From Lysobacteraceae bacterium NML07-0707 (lineage in GTDB: Bacteria > Pseudomonadota > Gammaproteobacteria > Xanthomonadales > Xanthomonadaceae), in the NCBI GenBank assembly GCA_002798295.1, contig NWQT01000025.1, positions 124,001-188,000 on the forward strand: 64,000 nt of DNA. The letters run 5' to 3'. Made by a program: the position numbers and the translations under genes. The notes under the pieces are model-generated. The model was not told where the DNA came from, made no database searches, and was given only the letters and a program-made list of their open reading frames with translations. Below, piece by piece: positions 45,618 through 55,426 of this stretch (the first letter of the stretch is position 1; each line of letters begins with the position of its first letter).

Positions 45618-46705
45618 GCCTCGATTACTCGCTCGACTTCGCTGTCGCTAAGCTCTGGAAAGCAGGGCAATGTGAGTGCCGTGGCTGCAAGCCTTTCGGT
45701 CACTGGTAGATAGATGCCTGCATACGCTCCGTTATGGCAGGGCTGACGATGATCGGGGATTGGGTAGTGGATATCGGTTTGTATATGCCGCTGAGCCAGA
45801 TGTTCGCGCAGTGCATCGCGCTGTTCGCAGCGCACGACATACAGATGTCCGACATATTCTTCCCCCGCGATTGCCGGCACCGTGATGCGAGGATTACTAA
45901 TCGCATTCGAGTAGCGATTTGCAATGTCCCGGCGACGTGCATTCCAGCCATCCAGAAGTGGTAGCATGGTGAGCAGTATTTGTGCCTGAATCTCATCGAG
46001 GCGGCTGTTGCGCCCGCCAGGAAGGCTATTGGTATATTTGGCTGACCAGCCGTATTGCCGCAGTTGGCGTGCACGTTGCCCGGCGTGCTTATTGCTGGTG
46101 ACGATCGCGCCGCCATCTCCCAGCGCCCCGAGGTTCTTGGTGGGGTAGAAGCTGAAGGCAGCGATGTCGCCAAAGCTTCCTGCCACACGTCCATGCAGGC
46201 GTGCGCCATGCGCTTGGGCGCAGTCTTCGACGATGGCCACGCCATGCTGACGGCATATTTGTGTGATCTCGTCGATGCGTGCCAGGCGCCCGTATAGGTG
46301 AGTAACGATGACGGCGCGCGGCTTGTGGTTTGACAGAACTTGTAGCAGTGATTGTGGGTCGAGCGTGGCATCATCCGGATTGACATCGACAAACAGCGGC
46401 TGTGCAGCGCAGGCAAGAACGGCACCGGTTCCATACATGGCGGCATTGGCAGTGACCGCTACTTGATCGGCTGCAGTGACCCCCATAGCCTTGAGTGCCA
46501 GCTCTAGTGCATCGGTGCCGTTGGCAACGGCAATGCATTCCGAAGTCCCGCAATAATCTGCGAAAGCGTGCTCGAAGCGGCTCACATGAGGGCCAAGAAC
46601 ATAATGCCCACTCTCAATGATGTGGCTTGTACCAGAAATGAGCGCATCCTTGAGTGAAGTAATGTGGCGTTGCAGGGAGTTGACGGGAATTGTAGAGTCG
46701 GACAT
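45602..46705 (-). CDS. Sugar aminotransferase, DegT/DnrJ/EryC1 family (FdtB/QdtB-like)
   Basis: A 367-residue PLP enzyme. The PLP lysine is K190 in FSFYPTKNLGALGDGGA, the cofactor Asp is in IVEDCAQAHGA, and VANGTDALELALKAMG binds the phosphate. In this operon the substrate is probably the 3-keto sugar made by the WxcM-like protein, giving dTDP-3-amino-3,6-dideoxyhexose. It is the first gene of the operon; no clear Shine-Dalgarno was seen. Confidence 0.87.
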   Translation of the reverse strand: MSDSTIPVNSLQRHITSLKDALISGTSHIIESGHYVLGPHVSRFEHAFADYCGTSECIAVANGTDALELALKAMGVTAADQVAVTANAAMYGTGAVLACAAQPLFVDVNPDDATLDPQSLLQVLSNHKPRAVIVTHLYGRLARIDEITQICRQHGVAIVEDCAQAHGARLHGRVAGSFGDIAAFSFYPTKNLGALGDGGAIVTSNKHAGQRARQLRQYGWSAKYTNSLPGGRNSRLDEIQAQILLTMLPLLDGWNARRRDIANRYSNAISNPRITVPAIAGEEYVGHLYVVRCEQRDALREHLAQRHIQTDIHYPIPDHRQPCHNGAYAGIYLPVTERLAATALTLPCFPELSDSEVERVIEACNQF

Positions 46706-46962
46706 GGCTAAATGCTGTAAAAGCCTATGGTATTAGGTTCGAGCTTGTCTTGATTCATGCCCGGGTAAGGGGCTAGGGCTACGTTGTACATGACGCCAAG
46801 CCATGGCTTGGTCATGCGCTGATCTGTCGGTTGGTGGAGTGTCCTAAAGAGGGAGCCTGAGTGTCGTTACGGTCGTGATGATATCGCCTGAATCGAGCCG
46901 TGAAGTCGAGAGGACAGGCACAATGGGCTTTCACCTTGCATGCAGTTCATCCCGTTGCGGCT
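46706..46962. promoter_or_regulatory. Intergenic region between the sugar operon and etfA, with a 16-base palindrome
   Basis: A 257-base spacer upstream of the sugar operon and downstream of etfA. It contains the perfect palindrome CCAAGCCATGGCTTGG at 46796-46811, flanked by TGAC and TCA that extend the symmetry imperfectly. It could be an operator for the sugar operon. No terminator after etfA and no convincing promoter hexamers were found. Confidence 0.35.
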
Positions 46963-47901
46963 TCAGCTGTGATCGATGAGCTCCGGAAGAATCTGGAACA
47001 AATCCCCCACCAAGCCAATATCAGCGATTTCAAAAATTGGGGCGTCGGGGTCTTTGTTGATAGCGACGATGGTGCCTGCATCCTTGATGCCGGTGATGTG
47101 CTGGATGGCGCCGGAGATACCGACGGCGATGTACAGCTCCGGGGCGATGATTTTGCCGGTCTGGCCAACTTGCATGTCGTTGGGGACATAGCCGGCATCC
47201 ACGGCGGCGCGAGAAGCGCCTACAGCTGCACCGAGTTTGTCGGCCAGTTGGTAGATGACGCGGAAGTTATCTTCCGAGCCGACGCCACGGCCACCGGAGA
47301 CCACGCGACGAGCGCTTTGCAGGTCGGGGCGGTCGGATGCGCCGCTTTCAAGTTTTACAAAACGGGTATGGTTGGGCAGGGCGGCATTCACGCTGACAGT
47401 TTCAACTGCGGCATTGCCGCCCTGTGCGGCGGCAGGCCAGGAGGCGGTGCGCACGGTGGCGACCAGAATTTGGTCAGCCGGGGCTTCGACGCTGACGATG
47501 GCGTTGCCGGCATACATCGGGCGCTTGAAGCTGTAGGGAGCGTCCACCGCCATCAGGTCGGAGACTTGTGCAACACCCAGCAGCGCCGCAACACAGGGCA
47601 TCAGGTCTTTGCCGAAGGTGGTGCTGGGGCCGAACACATGGCTATAGCTCTTGGCCACTTCGGCCACTTGTGGTGCCAGCACTTGTGCAATGGCGTTTTG
47701 GTTGGCCGGATTGGCAATCGCCAGTACGCGGCTGACGCCCTCGATTTGCGCAGCTTGTGCGGCCACGGCAGCCGGGTCGGCCGCCAGTACCACGATGTCG
47801 ATGGCTTCGGGGTTCAGCGCCTTGGCCGCGCTGACGCACTTGGCAGTGGCCGCGTTGAGTTGTCCATCCAGGTGTTCGGCAACAATCAATACCTTGCTCA
47901 T
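46963..47901 (-). CDS. etfA: Electron transfer flavoprotein subunit alpha
   Basis: FAD-binding subunit of ETF, which accepts electrons from acyl-CoA dehydrogenases. It has 312 residues, with the C-terminal FAD domain motifs [20 protein letters not shown] and [16 protein letters not shown]. It overlaps etfB by 3 bases. The matching ETF-quinone oxidoreductase is encoded at 61203-62828. Confidence 0.96.
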   Translation of the reverse strand: MSKVLIVAEHLDGQLNAATAKCVSAAKALNPEAIDIVVLAADPAAVAAQAAQIEGVSRVLAIANPANQNAIAQVLAPQVAEVAKSYSHVFGPSTTFGKDLMPCVAALLGVAQVSDLMAVDAPYSFKRPMYAGNAIVSVEAPADQILVATVRTASWPAAAQGGNAAVETVSVNAALPNHTRFVKLESGASDRPDLQSARRVVSGGRGVGSEDNFRVIYQLADKLGAAVGASRAAVDAGYVPNDMQVGQTGKIIAPELYIAVGISGAIQHITGIKDAGTIVAINKDPDAPIFEIADIGLVGDLFQILPELIDHS

Positions 47902-48647
47902 TACAGCAGCCCCTTTTCTTTGAGTTTGGCGACAAGTTCTGCGGCGTCTTTGACCATCACGCCACGGCTGCGCTGTGCGGGCGGGGCGTAATGGGTGGTT
48001 TTCAGCGTGTCTGCGCTGGCTACGCCAAGGTCGGCCAGGGCGATGGTTTCCAGTGGCTTGCTTTTGGCCTTCATGATGTCCGGCAGCTTGATAAAGCGCG
48101 GCTTGTTGAGGCGCAGGTCGGTGGTGATGACCGCCGGCAGATCAACTTCCAGGGTTTCCAGGCCGGCATCGACTTCGCGCACCACGGTAGCCTTGCCATC
48201 GGCAATCTCCACTTGGCTGGCAAAGGTGGCCTGCGGGCGTTGCCACAGGGTGGCCAGCATTTGCCCGGTTTGGCTGGCGTCATCGTCAATCGCCTGTTTG
48301 CCCATCAGCACGATGTCGGGCTGCTCTTTCTCGACCAGTTTCAGTAGTACGCGCGCGGCAGTCAGCGGCTGTACCGGTTGGTCGGACACTACATGCACGG
48401 CGCGGTTGGCGCCCATGGCCAGGCCATTGCGCAGATGCGGTTGGGCGTCGGCCGGGGCGATGGTGGCAACAATCACTTCTGTGGCAATGCCTTTGTCGCG
48501 CAGACGCAGGGCTTCTTCCAGGGCGATATCGTCGAACGGGTTGGCCGAGAGTTTGACGCCTTCACTGACGACACCGCTGTTATCCGGCTTGACCTGTACG
48601 CGGACATCGGAATCGATGACCCGCTTGTATGCAACAAGGATTTTCAT
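47901..48647 (-). CDS. etfB: Electron transfer flavoprotein subunit beta
   Basis: AMP-binding subunit of ETF. It has 248 residues, starting MKILVAYKRVIDSDVRVQVK, with the family motif ANPFDDIALEEALRLRDKG and DIVLMGKQAIDDDASQTGQM. It is first in etfBA and divergent from rmlB. This etf-rml neighbourhood is typical of Xanthomonas relatives. Confidence 0.96.
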   Translation of the reverse strand: MKILVAYKRVIDSDVRVQVKPDNSGVVSEGVKLSANPFDDIALEEALRLRDKGIATEVIVATIAPADAQPHLRNGLAMGANRAVHVVSDQPVQPLTAARVLLKLVEKEQPDIVLMGKQAIDDDASQTGQMLATLWQRPQATFASQVEIADGKATVVREVDAGLETLEVDLPAVITTDLRLNKPRFIKLPDIMKAKSKPLETIALADLGVASADTLKTTHYAPPAQRSRGVMVKDAAELVAKLKEKGLL

Positions 48648-48764
48648 CTGCAGTAGTTCCCTTTGGAAGCGCCTTGGTTCGGACAGTGCGTCATTCTAGC
48701 CGAGAGCACGCCCCGTACGGCAGCCCTTACAATACGCAGCCACTCAAAACAGAGAAAACTCCAG

Positions 48765-49826
48765 ATGCAAACATGGTTGGTCACAGGCGGTGCCGGCTTT
48801 ATTGGCGGTAATTTCGTACTGGAAGCGGTTCGGGCCGGGGTCAGGGTGGTCAATCTGGATCTGCTGACCTATGCGGGCAATCTCGACACTTTGGCTGAGC
48901 TTACCGGCAATGCCAATCATGTATTCGTCAAGGGTGATATCGGTGACCGCGCGCTGGTGGCAGACTTGCTTGCCGAGCATCGCCCGGATGCGGTGATCAA
49001 TTTTGCGGCCGAAAGCCATGTCGATCGCTCCATCGATGGCCCGGCAGCGTTTGTGCACACCAATGTGGTGGGGACGCTGGGCTTGCTGGAAGCCACGCGC
49101 GATTACTGGCGTAGTCTGGATGAGGCAGGTCAGGCGGCGTTCCGCTTCCTGCACGTCTCCACCGACGAGGTGTACGGCTCGCTGGGCGATACCGGCCTGT
49201 TTACCGAAGAGACCGCCTATGCGCCAAATTCGCCGTACTCGGCCTCCAAGGCCGCGTCCGACCACTTGGTGCGCGCCTTCCACCATACCTATGGCCTGCC
49301 GGTGTTGACCACCAACTGCTCCAACAATTACGGCCCCTACCAGTTTCCGGAGAAGCTGATCCCGCTGATCATCGCCCGGGCGCTGGCGGGCGAGCCGCTG
49401 CCGATTTATGGCGATGGCAAAAATGTGCGTGACTGGCTGTATGTGGGCGATCACTGTGCGGCCATTCGTGCGGTGCTTGCCAAGGGGCGGGTGGGCGAAA
49501 CCTATAACGTCGGTGGCAATGCCGAGCGCCAGAACATCGAAGTGGTGACTACCATCTGTGCCCTGCTGGATGAATTGCGCCCACGTATCGACGGCCAGAA
49601 ATATCAAGCGCAGATCACCTATGTGCGCGACCGTCCCGGCCATGACCGCCGTTATGCGATTGATGCCTCCAAGCTCAAGCGCGAGCTCGGCTGGGAGCCG
49701 GCGCATACCTTTGAGCAGGGCATTGCCGATACCGTGCGCTGGTATCTGGATAACCAGCCCTGGGTGCAGCGGGTGCTCGATGGCAGTTATCGCCTGGAGC
49801 GCATGGGGCAAGAGGGTGAGAGCTAA
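48765..49826 (+). CDS. rmlB: dTDP-glucose 4,6-dehydratase
   Basis: Converts dTDP-glucose to dTDP-4-keto-6-deoxyglucose. The 353-residue SDR enzyme has the NAD site [12 protein letters not shown], the catalytic region [11 protein letters not shown] and [15 protein letters not shown], with Tyr and Lys. ATG 48765 gives the correct N-terminus; the earlier reading is rejected. Its product feeds both the rhamnose genes downstream and the ketoisomerase at 43831. Confidence 0.97.
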   Translation: MQTWLVTGGAGFIGGNFVLEAVRAGVRVVNLDLLTYAGNLDTLAELTGNANHVFVKGDIGDRALVADLLAEHRPDAVINFAAESHVDRSIDGPAAFVHTNVVGTLGLLEATRDYWRSLDEAGQAAFRFLHVSTDEVYGSLGDTGLFTEETAYAPNSPYSASKAASDHLVRAFHHTYGLPVLTTNCSNNYGPYQFPEKLIPLIIARALAGEPLPIYGDGKNVRDWLYVGDHCAAIRAVLAKGRVGETYNVGGNAERQNIEVVTTICALLDELRPRIDGQKYQAQITYVRDRPGHDRRYAIDASKLKRELGWEPAHTFEQGIADTVRWYLDNQPWVQRVLDGSYRLERMGQEGES

Positions 49827-49860
49827 CAAGTGTCCTGTTGACATTTGTTGCGCCATCAAG

Positions 49861-49884
49861 TGCCCGACCAAGGAAGGGCGGGCA
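49861..49884 (+). terminator. Possible hairpin in the rmlB-rmlA spacer
   Basis: TGCCCG and CGGGCA can pair around a 12-base loop. The spacer (49827-49950) also has the direct repeat CATCAAGT. No T run follows, so this may be a leader structure rather than a terminator. Confidence 0.25.
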
Positions 49885-49950
49885 GGAGTTGCAAACATCA
49901 AGTAGCTGCGCCAAGGACGGTACAGATAAATGACAGAGGAATATCGCACT

Positions 49951-50835
49951 ATGCAACGCAAAGGCATCATTCTGGCTGGCGGCTCCGGCACCCGGCTGTA
50001 TCCCATCACCCAGGGCATCAGCAAGCAGCTGCTGCCGGTGTATGACAAGCCGATGATTTATTACCCGCTCAGCGTGCTGATGCTGGCCGGGATTCGTGAA
50101 GTGCTGATTATCAATACCCCGCATGAGCAGGCGCTGTTCAAGAGTTTGCTGGGTGATGGCTCGCAATGGGGCATGAAGTTCGAATATGCCGCGCAGCCAA
50201 GTCCGGACGGGCTGGCGCAGGCCTTTACCATTGGCGCGGAGTTTCTGGATGGCGCGCCCAGCTGTCTGGTGCTGGGCGACAACATCTTCCACGGGCCGGG
50301 GTTGACTGCGATGCTGAGGCGTGCCGACGCCCGCAGTGAGGGCGCCACCGTATTCGGCTACTGGGTGCAAGACCCGGAGCGTTACGGTGTGGCCGAGTTC
50401 GATGCCGATGGCCGGGTTGTCGGTCTTGAGGAAAAGCCGCAAAACCCGCGTTCCAACTATGCCGTGACTGGCTTGTATTTCTACGATGGCCGCGCCCCGG
50501 AGCTGGCGGCCAATCTCAAGCCTTCGCCACGTGGCGAGCTGGAAATCACCGATCTCAACAAAATCTATCTGCAAGAAGGTGCGCTGCATCTGGAGCGACT
50601 GGGACGCGGTTATGCCTGGCTGGATACCGGTACGCATCGATCCCTGCTGGAAGCGGCGAACTACATCGAAACCATCGAGGCGCGTCAGGGGCTGCGGGTG
50701 TGCTGCCCGGAAGAAATTGCCTTCATGAGTGGCTGGATTGACACGGCGCAACTGGAAAAACTCGCCAAGCCGCTGCTCAAGAACGGTTATGGCCGCTATC
50801 TGATGAGCTTGCCGGAGCGAGGTTATGTGCCGTGA
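49951..50835 (+). CDS. rmlA: Glucose-1-phosphate thymidylyltransferase
   Basis: Makes dTDP-glucose from glucose-1-phosphate and dTTP. The 294-residue protein has the nucleotide-binding [11 protein letters not shown] and the [17 protein letters not shown] motif. ATG 49951 ([11 protein letters not shown]) is the usual start; an in-frame ATG at 49930 is possible, but AGAGGA at 49935-49940 fits the later one. It overlaps rmlC by 4 bases. Confidence 0.97.
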   Translation: MQRKGIILAGGSGTRLYPITQGISKQLLPVYDKPMIYYPLSVLMLAGIREVLIINTPHEQALFKSLLGDGSQWGMKFEYAAQPSPDGLAQAFTIGAEFLDGAPSCLVLGDNIFHGPGLTAMLRRADARSEGATVFGYWVQDPERYGVAEFDADGRVVGLEEKPQNPRSNYAVTGLYFYDGRAPELAANLKPSPRGELEITDLNKIYLQEGALHLERLGRGYAWLDTGTHRSLLEAANYIETIEARQGLRVCCPEEIAFMSGWIDTAQLEKLAKPLLKNGYGRYLMSLPERGYVP

Positions 50836-51389
50836 AAATCATTGAAACCGACCTGCCCGGCTGCCTGATTGTTGAGCCGCGGGTATTTGCCGATGAGCGT
50901 GGCTTTTTCTACGAATCCTTCAATGCCGACAAGCTGGCCGGGCACGGCCTGCCGCTGCACTTCAAACAGGGCAATGTCTCGCACTCGGCCAAGGGGGTAT
51001 TGCGCGGCCTGCATTACCAATGGCCCAAGCCACAGGGCAAGCTGGTCTCGGTGCTTGAGGGCGAGGTGTGGGATGTGGCGGTGGATATCCGTCGTGGCTC
51101 GCCGGCCTTCGGGCAGTGGGTCGCCGTGGTGTTGAGCGCAGAAAACAAGCGTCATTTCTGGATACCCGAAGGCTTTGCCCATGGTTTTGTGGTGCTGAGC
51201 GCCCATGCGCTGTTCACCTATCTGTGCACTGAAACCTATGATGCTGCTGCCGATGCCAATATCGCCTGGAACGACGGCCAGCTTGCGATTGACTGGCCGG
51301 TGTCGGCGCCGCAGCTCTCACCCAAGGATAGTGCAGCGCCATTCCTGGCCGATATTCCCGCCGAGCGCCTGCCGGTGTATCAGCCATGA
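50832..51389 (+). CDS. rmlC: dTDP-4-dehydrorhamnose 3,5-epimerase
   Basis: Epimerises C3 and C5 of dTDP-4-keto-6-deoxyglucose. The 185-residue cupin has the catalytic His in [19 protein letters not shown], the [19 protein letters not shown] strand and [15 protein letters not shown]. The start is a GTG coupled to the rmlA stop (GTGA), and rmlD overlaps by 4 bases. Confidence 0.96.
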   Translation: MKIIETDLPGCLIVEPRVFADERGFFYESFNADKLAGHGLPLHFKQGNVSHSAKGVLRGLHYQWPKPQGKLVSVLEGEVWDVAVDIRRGSPAFGQWVAVVLSAENKRHFWIPEGFAHGFVVLSAHALFTYLCTETYDAAADANIAWNDGQLAIDWPVSAPQLSPKDSAAPFLADIPAERLPVYQP

Positions 51390-52273
51390 AGATTCTGCTC
51401 TTGGGCGGCAATGGTCAGGTCGGCACCGAATGTCGCCGCGCGCTGGCTGCTTTAGGGGAGCTGACGGTCGCCACCCGTGCCGGTGAGCATGGCGTGGCGG
51501 CGGACTTCAGCGCCCCGGAAACCCTGCGTGCCTTGGTGCAGGCAATCGCGCCCGATGTGGTGGTGAATGCCGCAGCCTACACGGCAGTGGACAAGGCCGA
51601 AAGCGAGCGTGACCTGGCCTTCCTGGTTAATGCCCAAAGCCCGCGCGTGCTGGCCGAAGCCTGCAAGGTGCAGGGGGCTTATCTGCTGCATTACTCCACC
51701 GATTACGTTTTTGATGGTCAGGGGCAGCGTCCTTACCGGCCAGAAGATGCTACCGCGCCATTGGGTGTTTACGGCCAAAGCAAGCTGGCTGGCGAAGAAG
51801 CGATTCGCGCCAGTGGCTGCCAACACGCCATCTTGCGCACTGCCTGGGTGTATGCGCATCACGGCAAGAATTTCCTGCTCACCATGCTGCGCCTTGCTGC
51901 CGAGCGCGATGAATTGCGCGTGGTTGCTGACCAACATGGCACGCCCACTCCCGCGGCACTGATTGCCGATGTTACTGCCCAAATCCTTGCAAAACCCGAA
52001 CGCCCCAGCGGCACCTGGCATCTGACCCCGACCGGTAGCACCACATGGCATGGCTTTGCCGAGGCCATTGTCGAAGGCGCGCATGCGCAAGGCTTGCTGG
52101 CTAAAAAAACGCTGGTACTCCCCATCACTACGGCAGATTTTCCGACCCCGGCCAAGCGCCCCGCCTATTCTGTGCTGGATACGACCTGCCTTGAGCATGA
52201 CTTTGCGTTGACTCTGCCGGATTGGCGCAATGGCTTGCAGCAGGTTCTGGCTACCCTTGCCGCTACGCGATGA
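51386..52273 (+). CDS. rmlD: dTDP-4-dehydrorhamnose reductase
   Basis: Makes dTDP-L-rhamnose, the last step of the pathway. The 295-residue SDR enzyme has the NADPH site LLGGNGQVGTECRR, the STDYVFDGQG motif and YGQSKLAGE with catalytic Tyr and Lys. It completes rmlBACD in the gene order typical of xanthomonads. Confidence 0.96.
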   Translation: MKILLLGGNGQVGTECRRALAALGELTVATRAGEHGVAADFSAPETLRALVQAIAPDVVVNAAAYTAVDKAESERDLAFLVNAQSPRVLAEACKVQGAYLLHYSTDYVFDGQGQRPYRPEDATAPLGVYGQSKLAGEEAIRASGCQHAILRTAWVYAHHGKNFLLTMLRLAAERDELRVVADQHGTPTPAALIADVTAQILAKPERPSGTWHLTPTGSTTWHGFAEAIVEGAHAQGLLAKKTLVLPITTADFPTPAKRPAYSVLDTTCLEHDFALTLPDWRNGLQQVLATLAATR

Positions 52274-52302
52274 AGTAGGCTGTCGGCCTTCCATCTGCAT
52301 TG

Positions 52303-53721
52303 ATGCCAATGATTCATCCGGTGATTTTGAGCGGCGGCAGTGGCACCCGCCTGTGGCCGCGCTCGCGCAGCAATACCCCCAAGCAGTTCCTGGCACTGAC
52401 CGGCGATGACACCTTGTTCCAGGCCACCGCCCGGCGCGTGGCGAGCCTGCCTGGTGCCCGTCCGGTGCTGACCATCTGTGCCGATGACCATCGCTTCATG
52501 GTGGGCGAGCAGTTGCAGCAAATCGGCCTTGAAAGCGGCGGCATCGTGCTGGAGCCGGTGGCACGCAATACCGCGCCGGCCATCGCCCTGGCCGCCTTGC
52601 AGGTGCTGGCACAAGACCCGGATGGGGTATTGCTGGTATTGCCGGCCGACCATCTGATTCGCAACGAGGCCGCCTTCCATGCAGCGGTGGCGGCAGGCTT
52701 GCCGAAGGCGCAGCAAGGCCTGCTGGTGACTTTCGGCATCCGCCCGGAATACCCGGAGACCGGCTATGGCTATATCCGCAGCGGCGAGTCGCTGGGGGGC
52801 GGGGTGCAACGCATCGCGGCGTTTGTGGAAAAGCCCGATGCCGAGCGCGCCCGGCAATATCTTGAAAGCGGCGACTATCTCTGGAACTCCGGCATGTTCC
52901 TGTTTCGCGCCGACAGCTATCTGGCTGCGCTGGAAACACATGCCCCGGCGATTGCGGCGGCGGCACGCAAGGCATGGCAGCTTGCCCGGCGCGATCTGGA
53001 CTTCATCCGCGTGGACAAGGATGCCTTTGCGCAAAGCCCGGATGACTCCATCGACTATGCGGTGATGGAGCGCGTGCATCAGGCAGCGGTGGTGCCAGTG
53101 GATTGTGGCTGGAGTGATGTCGGCTCCTGGTCATCGCTATGGAGCGTCGCATCGCGCGATTCGATGGGCAATGTCCAGCTGGGCGATACCATTGCCATCG
53201 ACAGCCGCAATACCTATCTGCAAGCCGCCGATGAGCGCCTGCTGGCGGTACTGGGGGTGGAAGACTTGATTGTGGTCGATACCGCCGATGCGGTGCTGGT
53301 GGCGCATCGCGAGCGCGTGCAGGACGTGAAAAAACTGGTGGATACGCTCAAGGCCGAAGGCCGCACCGAGCATCTGCATCATCGCAAGGTGTACCGCCCC
53401 TGGGGCAGTTATGACTCGCTGGCAATGGGCGAGCGTTTTCAGGTCAAGCGCATCGTGGTCAAGCCCGGTGCCTCACTCAGCCTGCAACGTCACCAGCACC
53501 GTGCCGAACACTGGATTGTGGTGTCCGGCGTGGCCGAAGTCACCTGCGACGAGCGCGTATTCGAGCTGCGCGAAAACCAGAGCACTTACATCCCGCAGGG
53601 CAGTATCCATCGCCTGCGCAATGCCACGGATACTCCGGTGGAGCTGATCGAAGTGCAGTCTGGCAGCTATCTTGGCGAAGACGATATCGAGCGGCTGGAG
53701 GATGTTTATGGGCGCGGCTGA
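52303..53721 (+). CDS. manC: Mannose-1-phosphate guanylyltransferase / mannose-6-phosphate isomerase
   Basis: Bifunctional type II PMI-GMP (called XanB in Xanthomonas) that makes mannose-6-phosphate and then GDP-mannose. The 472-residue protein has the pyrophosphorylase signature ILSGGSGTRLWPRSRS, the KP motif in FVEKPDAERARQYL, and a C-terminal cupin isomerase domain with LSLQRHQHRAEHWIVVSGVA. ATG 52309 is an alternative start. The phosphoglucomutase partner xanA often found next to it is not in this window. Confidence 0.95.
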   Translation: MPMIHPVILSGGSGTRLWPRSRSNTPKQFLALTGDDTLFQATARRVASLPGARPVLTICADDHRFMVGEQLQQIGLESGGIVLEPVARNTAPAIALAALQVLAQDPDGVLLVLPADHLIRNEAAFHAAVAAGLPKAQQGLLVTFGIRPEYPETGYGYIRSGESLGGGVQRIAAFVEKPDAERARQYLESGDYLWNSGMFLFRADSYLAALETHAPAIAAAARKAWQLARRDLDFIRVDKDAFAQSPDDSIDYAVMERVHQAAVVPVDCGWSDVGSWSSLWSVASRDSMGNVQLGDTIAIDSRNTYLQAADERLLAVLGVEDLIVVDTADAVLVAHRERVQDVKKLVDTLKAEGRTEHLHHRKVYRPWGSYDSLAMGERFQVKRIVVKPGASLSLQRHQHRAEHWIVVSGVAEVTCDERVFELRENQSTYIPQGSIHRLRNATDTPVELIEVQSGSYLGEDDIERLEDVYGRG

Positions 53722-53793
53722 TTGCGCCTGAGCGGCGTGAGCGTGGTCGGTTTGCAGATACACTAACCGGCACTTTCAAACAGGTGGTTTCCG

Positions 53794-54507
53794 ATGAGTC
53801 GAAGCAAGCTGTATCCCGATGCCAAGGCTGCCTTGGCCGATGTGGTGGCCGATGGGCAAACGCTCGCCGTGGGCGGGTTTGGTCTGTGCGGTATTCCCGA
53901 AGCCCTGATTGCCGCGCTGCGCGATTCCGGCGTGAAAGGGTTGACTGCGATTTCCAATAACGCCGGGGTTGATGGTTTTGGCCTTGGCCTGCTGCTGGAA
54001 ACCCGGCAGATCAAGAAGATGATTTCTTCCTATGTGGGTGAAAACAAGGAGTTCGAGCGCCAGTTTCTCTCTGGCGAGCTGGAGCTGGAATTCAACCCGC
54101 AGGGCACCTTGGCTGAGCGTCTGCGCGCCGGTGGTGCGGGCATTCCGGCATTCTTCACCGCCACCGGCTATGGCACGGTGGTGGCCGAAGGCAAGGAAAC
54201 CCGTGAATTCGACGGCAAGCACTATGTGCTGGAAACCGCGCTGAGCGCTGATGTGTCGCTGGTCAAGGCGTGGAAGGCGGACAAGGCCGGGAACCTCGTG
54301 TTCCGCAAGGCCGCGCGCAACTTCAATCCTGCCTGCGCGATGGCCGGCAAGGTGTGCGTCGCGGAAGTGGAGGAACTGGTGGAAACCGGCCAGCTTGACC
54401 CGGATCAAGTGCATCTGCCCGGTATCTATGTCGATCGCATCGTGGTCAATGTCAGCCCGGAAAAACGCATCGAACAGCGCACCGTGCGCAGCGAAGGAGG
54501 TAACTGA
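53794..54507 (+). CDS. 3-oxoacid CoA-transferase subunit A
   Basis: Alpha subunit of a succinyl-CoA:3-ketoacid CoA transferase. It has 237 residues, with [37 protein letters not shown] and [20 protein letters not shown], all family signatures. In Xanthomonas LPS regions this pair was named lpsI/lpsJ, although the sequence points to ketone body or acetoacetate metabolism. The B subunit begins just after the stop. Confidence 0.93.
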   Translation: MSRSKLYPDAKAALADVVADGQTLAVGGFGLCGIPEALIAALRDSGVKGLTAISNNAGVDGFGLGLLLETRQIKKMISSYVGENKEFERQFLSGELELEFNPQGTLAERLRAGGAGIPAFFTATGYGTVVAEGKETREFDGKHYVLETALSADVSLVKAWKADKAGNLVFRKAARNFNPACAMAGKVCVAEVEELVETGQLDPDQVHLPGIYVDRIVVNVSPEKRIEQRTVRSEGGN

Positions 54508-54508
54508 G

Positions 54509-55135
54509 ATGGCCTGGACGCGTGATCAGATGGCACAGCGTGCCGCCCGGGAATTGAGCGATGGCGCCTATGTCAACCTCGGCATCGGCCTGCCGACCCT
54601 GGTGGCCAATTACATCCCTGATGGCATGGAGGTCTGGCTGCAATCGGAAAACGGCCTGCTCGGCATCGGCCCGTTCCCGACCGAGGCGGAAGTCGATGCC
54701 GACCTCATCAATGCCGGCAAGCAGACTGTTACCGCCGTGCCGGGCGCCAGCTATTTTGGCAGCCATGACAGCTTCGCGATGATTCGCGGTGGGCATATCG
54801 ACCTTGCCATCCTCGGCGCGATGGAAGTCACCGGCAAGGGCGATCTGGCCAACTGGATGGTGCCGGGCAAGATGGTCAAGGGCATGGGCGGGGCGATGGA
54901 TCTGGTGGCCGGCGTCAAGCGTGTGGTGGTGCTGATGGAGCACACCACCAAGAGCGGCAGCCCGAAAATCCTGCCCGAATGTACCCTGCCGCTGACCGGC
55001 GTGGGCGTGGTCAACCGCATCATCACTGACCTTGGCGTATTTGATGTCAGCGCAGCGGGCTTGAAGCTGGTGGAACTGGCCGAAGGCGTGAGCGAGGCAG
55101 AAGTGCGCGAAAAAACCGGGGTACCGCTGGTTTGA
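54509..55135 (+). CDS. 3-oxoacid CoA-transferase subunit B
   Basis: Beta subunit carrying the catalytic glutamate, E47 in [14 protein letters not shown], which forms the glutamyl-CoA intermediate. The 208-residue protein begins [26 protein letters not shown] at 54494-54500 is an ideal ribosome binding site for ATG 54509; the longer upstream reading is antisense-like and rejected. A strong terminator follows. Confidence 0.94.
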   Translation: MAWTRDQMAQRAARELSDGAYVNLGIGLPTLVANYIPDGMEVWLQSENGLLGIGPFPTEAEVDADLINAGKQTVTAVPGASYFGSHDSFAMIRGGHIDLAILGAMEVTGKGDLANWMVPGKMVKGMGGAMDLVAGVKRVVVLMEHTTKSGSPKILPECTLPLTGVGVVNRIITDLGVFDVSAAGLKLVELAEGVSEAEVREKTGVPLV

Positions 55136-55161
55136 GGACTTGATGCCTTTACCGTTGCAGC

Positions 55162-55198
55162 AAACAACAAACGCCGGAGAATCCGGCGTTTGTTGTTT
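55162..55198. terminator. Rho-independent terminator after the CoA transferase genes
   Basis: A perfect 17-base-pair stem, AAACAACAAACGCCGGA (55162-55178) with its reverse complement (55182-55198) and a GAA loop. It lies between the CoA transferase genes and the convergent DUF2892 gene and could serve both. Confidence 0.88.
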
Positions 55199-55215
55199 CA
55201 GGGGTATGCCTGGCT

Positions 55216-55410
55216 TTACTTCGGCTTGTGCTTGCAGGTGCTGAGGCCGAATGGCAGATAGGCCGGGCAGATCCGCACCAGGCCGGTGATGAGTGGCAAC
55301 AGGCCAAGCCAGCCCCAGGCGCCGATATGGCCGGTGAGAGTCAGCCCGATCAGCACCAGACCGAGCACGATGCGCAGCAGGCGGTCGATGCCGCCGACAT
55401 TGAACTTCAT
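55216..55410 (-). CDS. DUF2892 small inner membrane protein
   Basis: A 64-residue protein reading MKFNVGGIDRLLRIVLGLV then a second helix (GWLGLLPLITGLVRICPAYL) and ending CKHKPK. This is the DUF2892/YgaP C-terminal membrane module, often found with rhodanese or sulfur-handling genes. GGAGG 8 bases upstream of 55410 fixes the start. It is 16 bases downstream of the AhpD-like gene, so both are probably co-transcribed under the ArsR regulator. Confidence 0.85.
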   Translation of the reverse strand: MKFNVGGIDRLLRIVLGLVLIGLTLTGHIGAWGWLGLLPLITGLVRICPAYLPFGLSTCKHKPK

Positions 55411-55426
55411 GATGAGCGCCTCCGAA

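Noticed and set aside
52165-53079. 304-codon minus-strand ORF antisense to rmlD and manC
   Set aside because: No recognisable domain; both plus-strand genes are certain.
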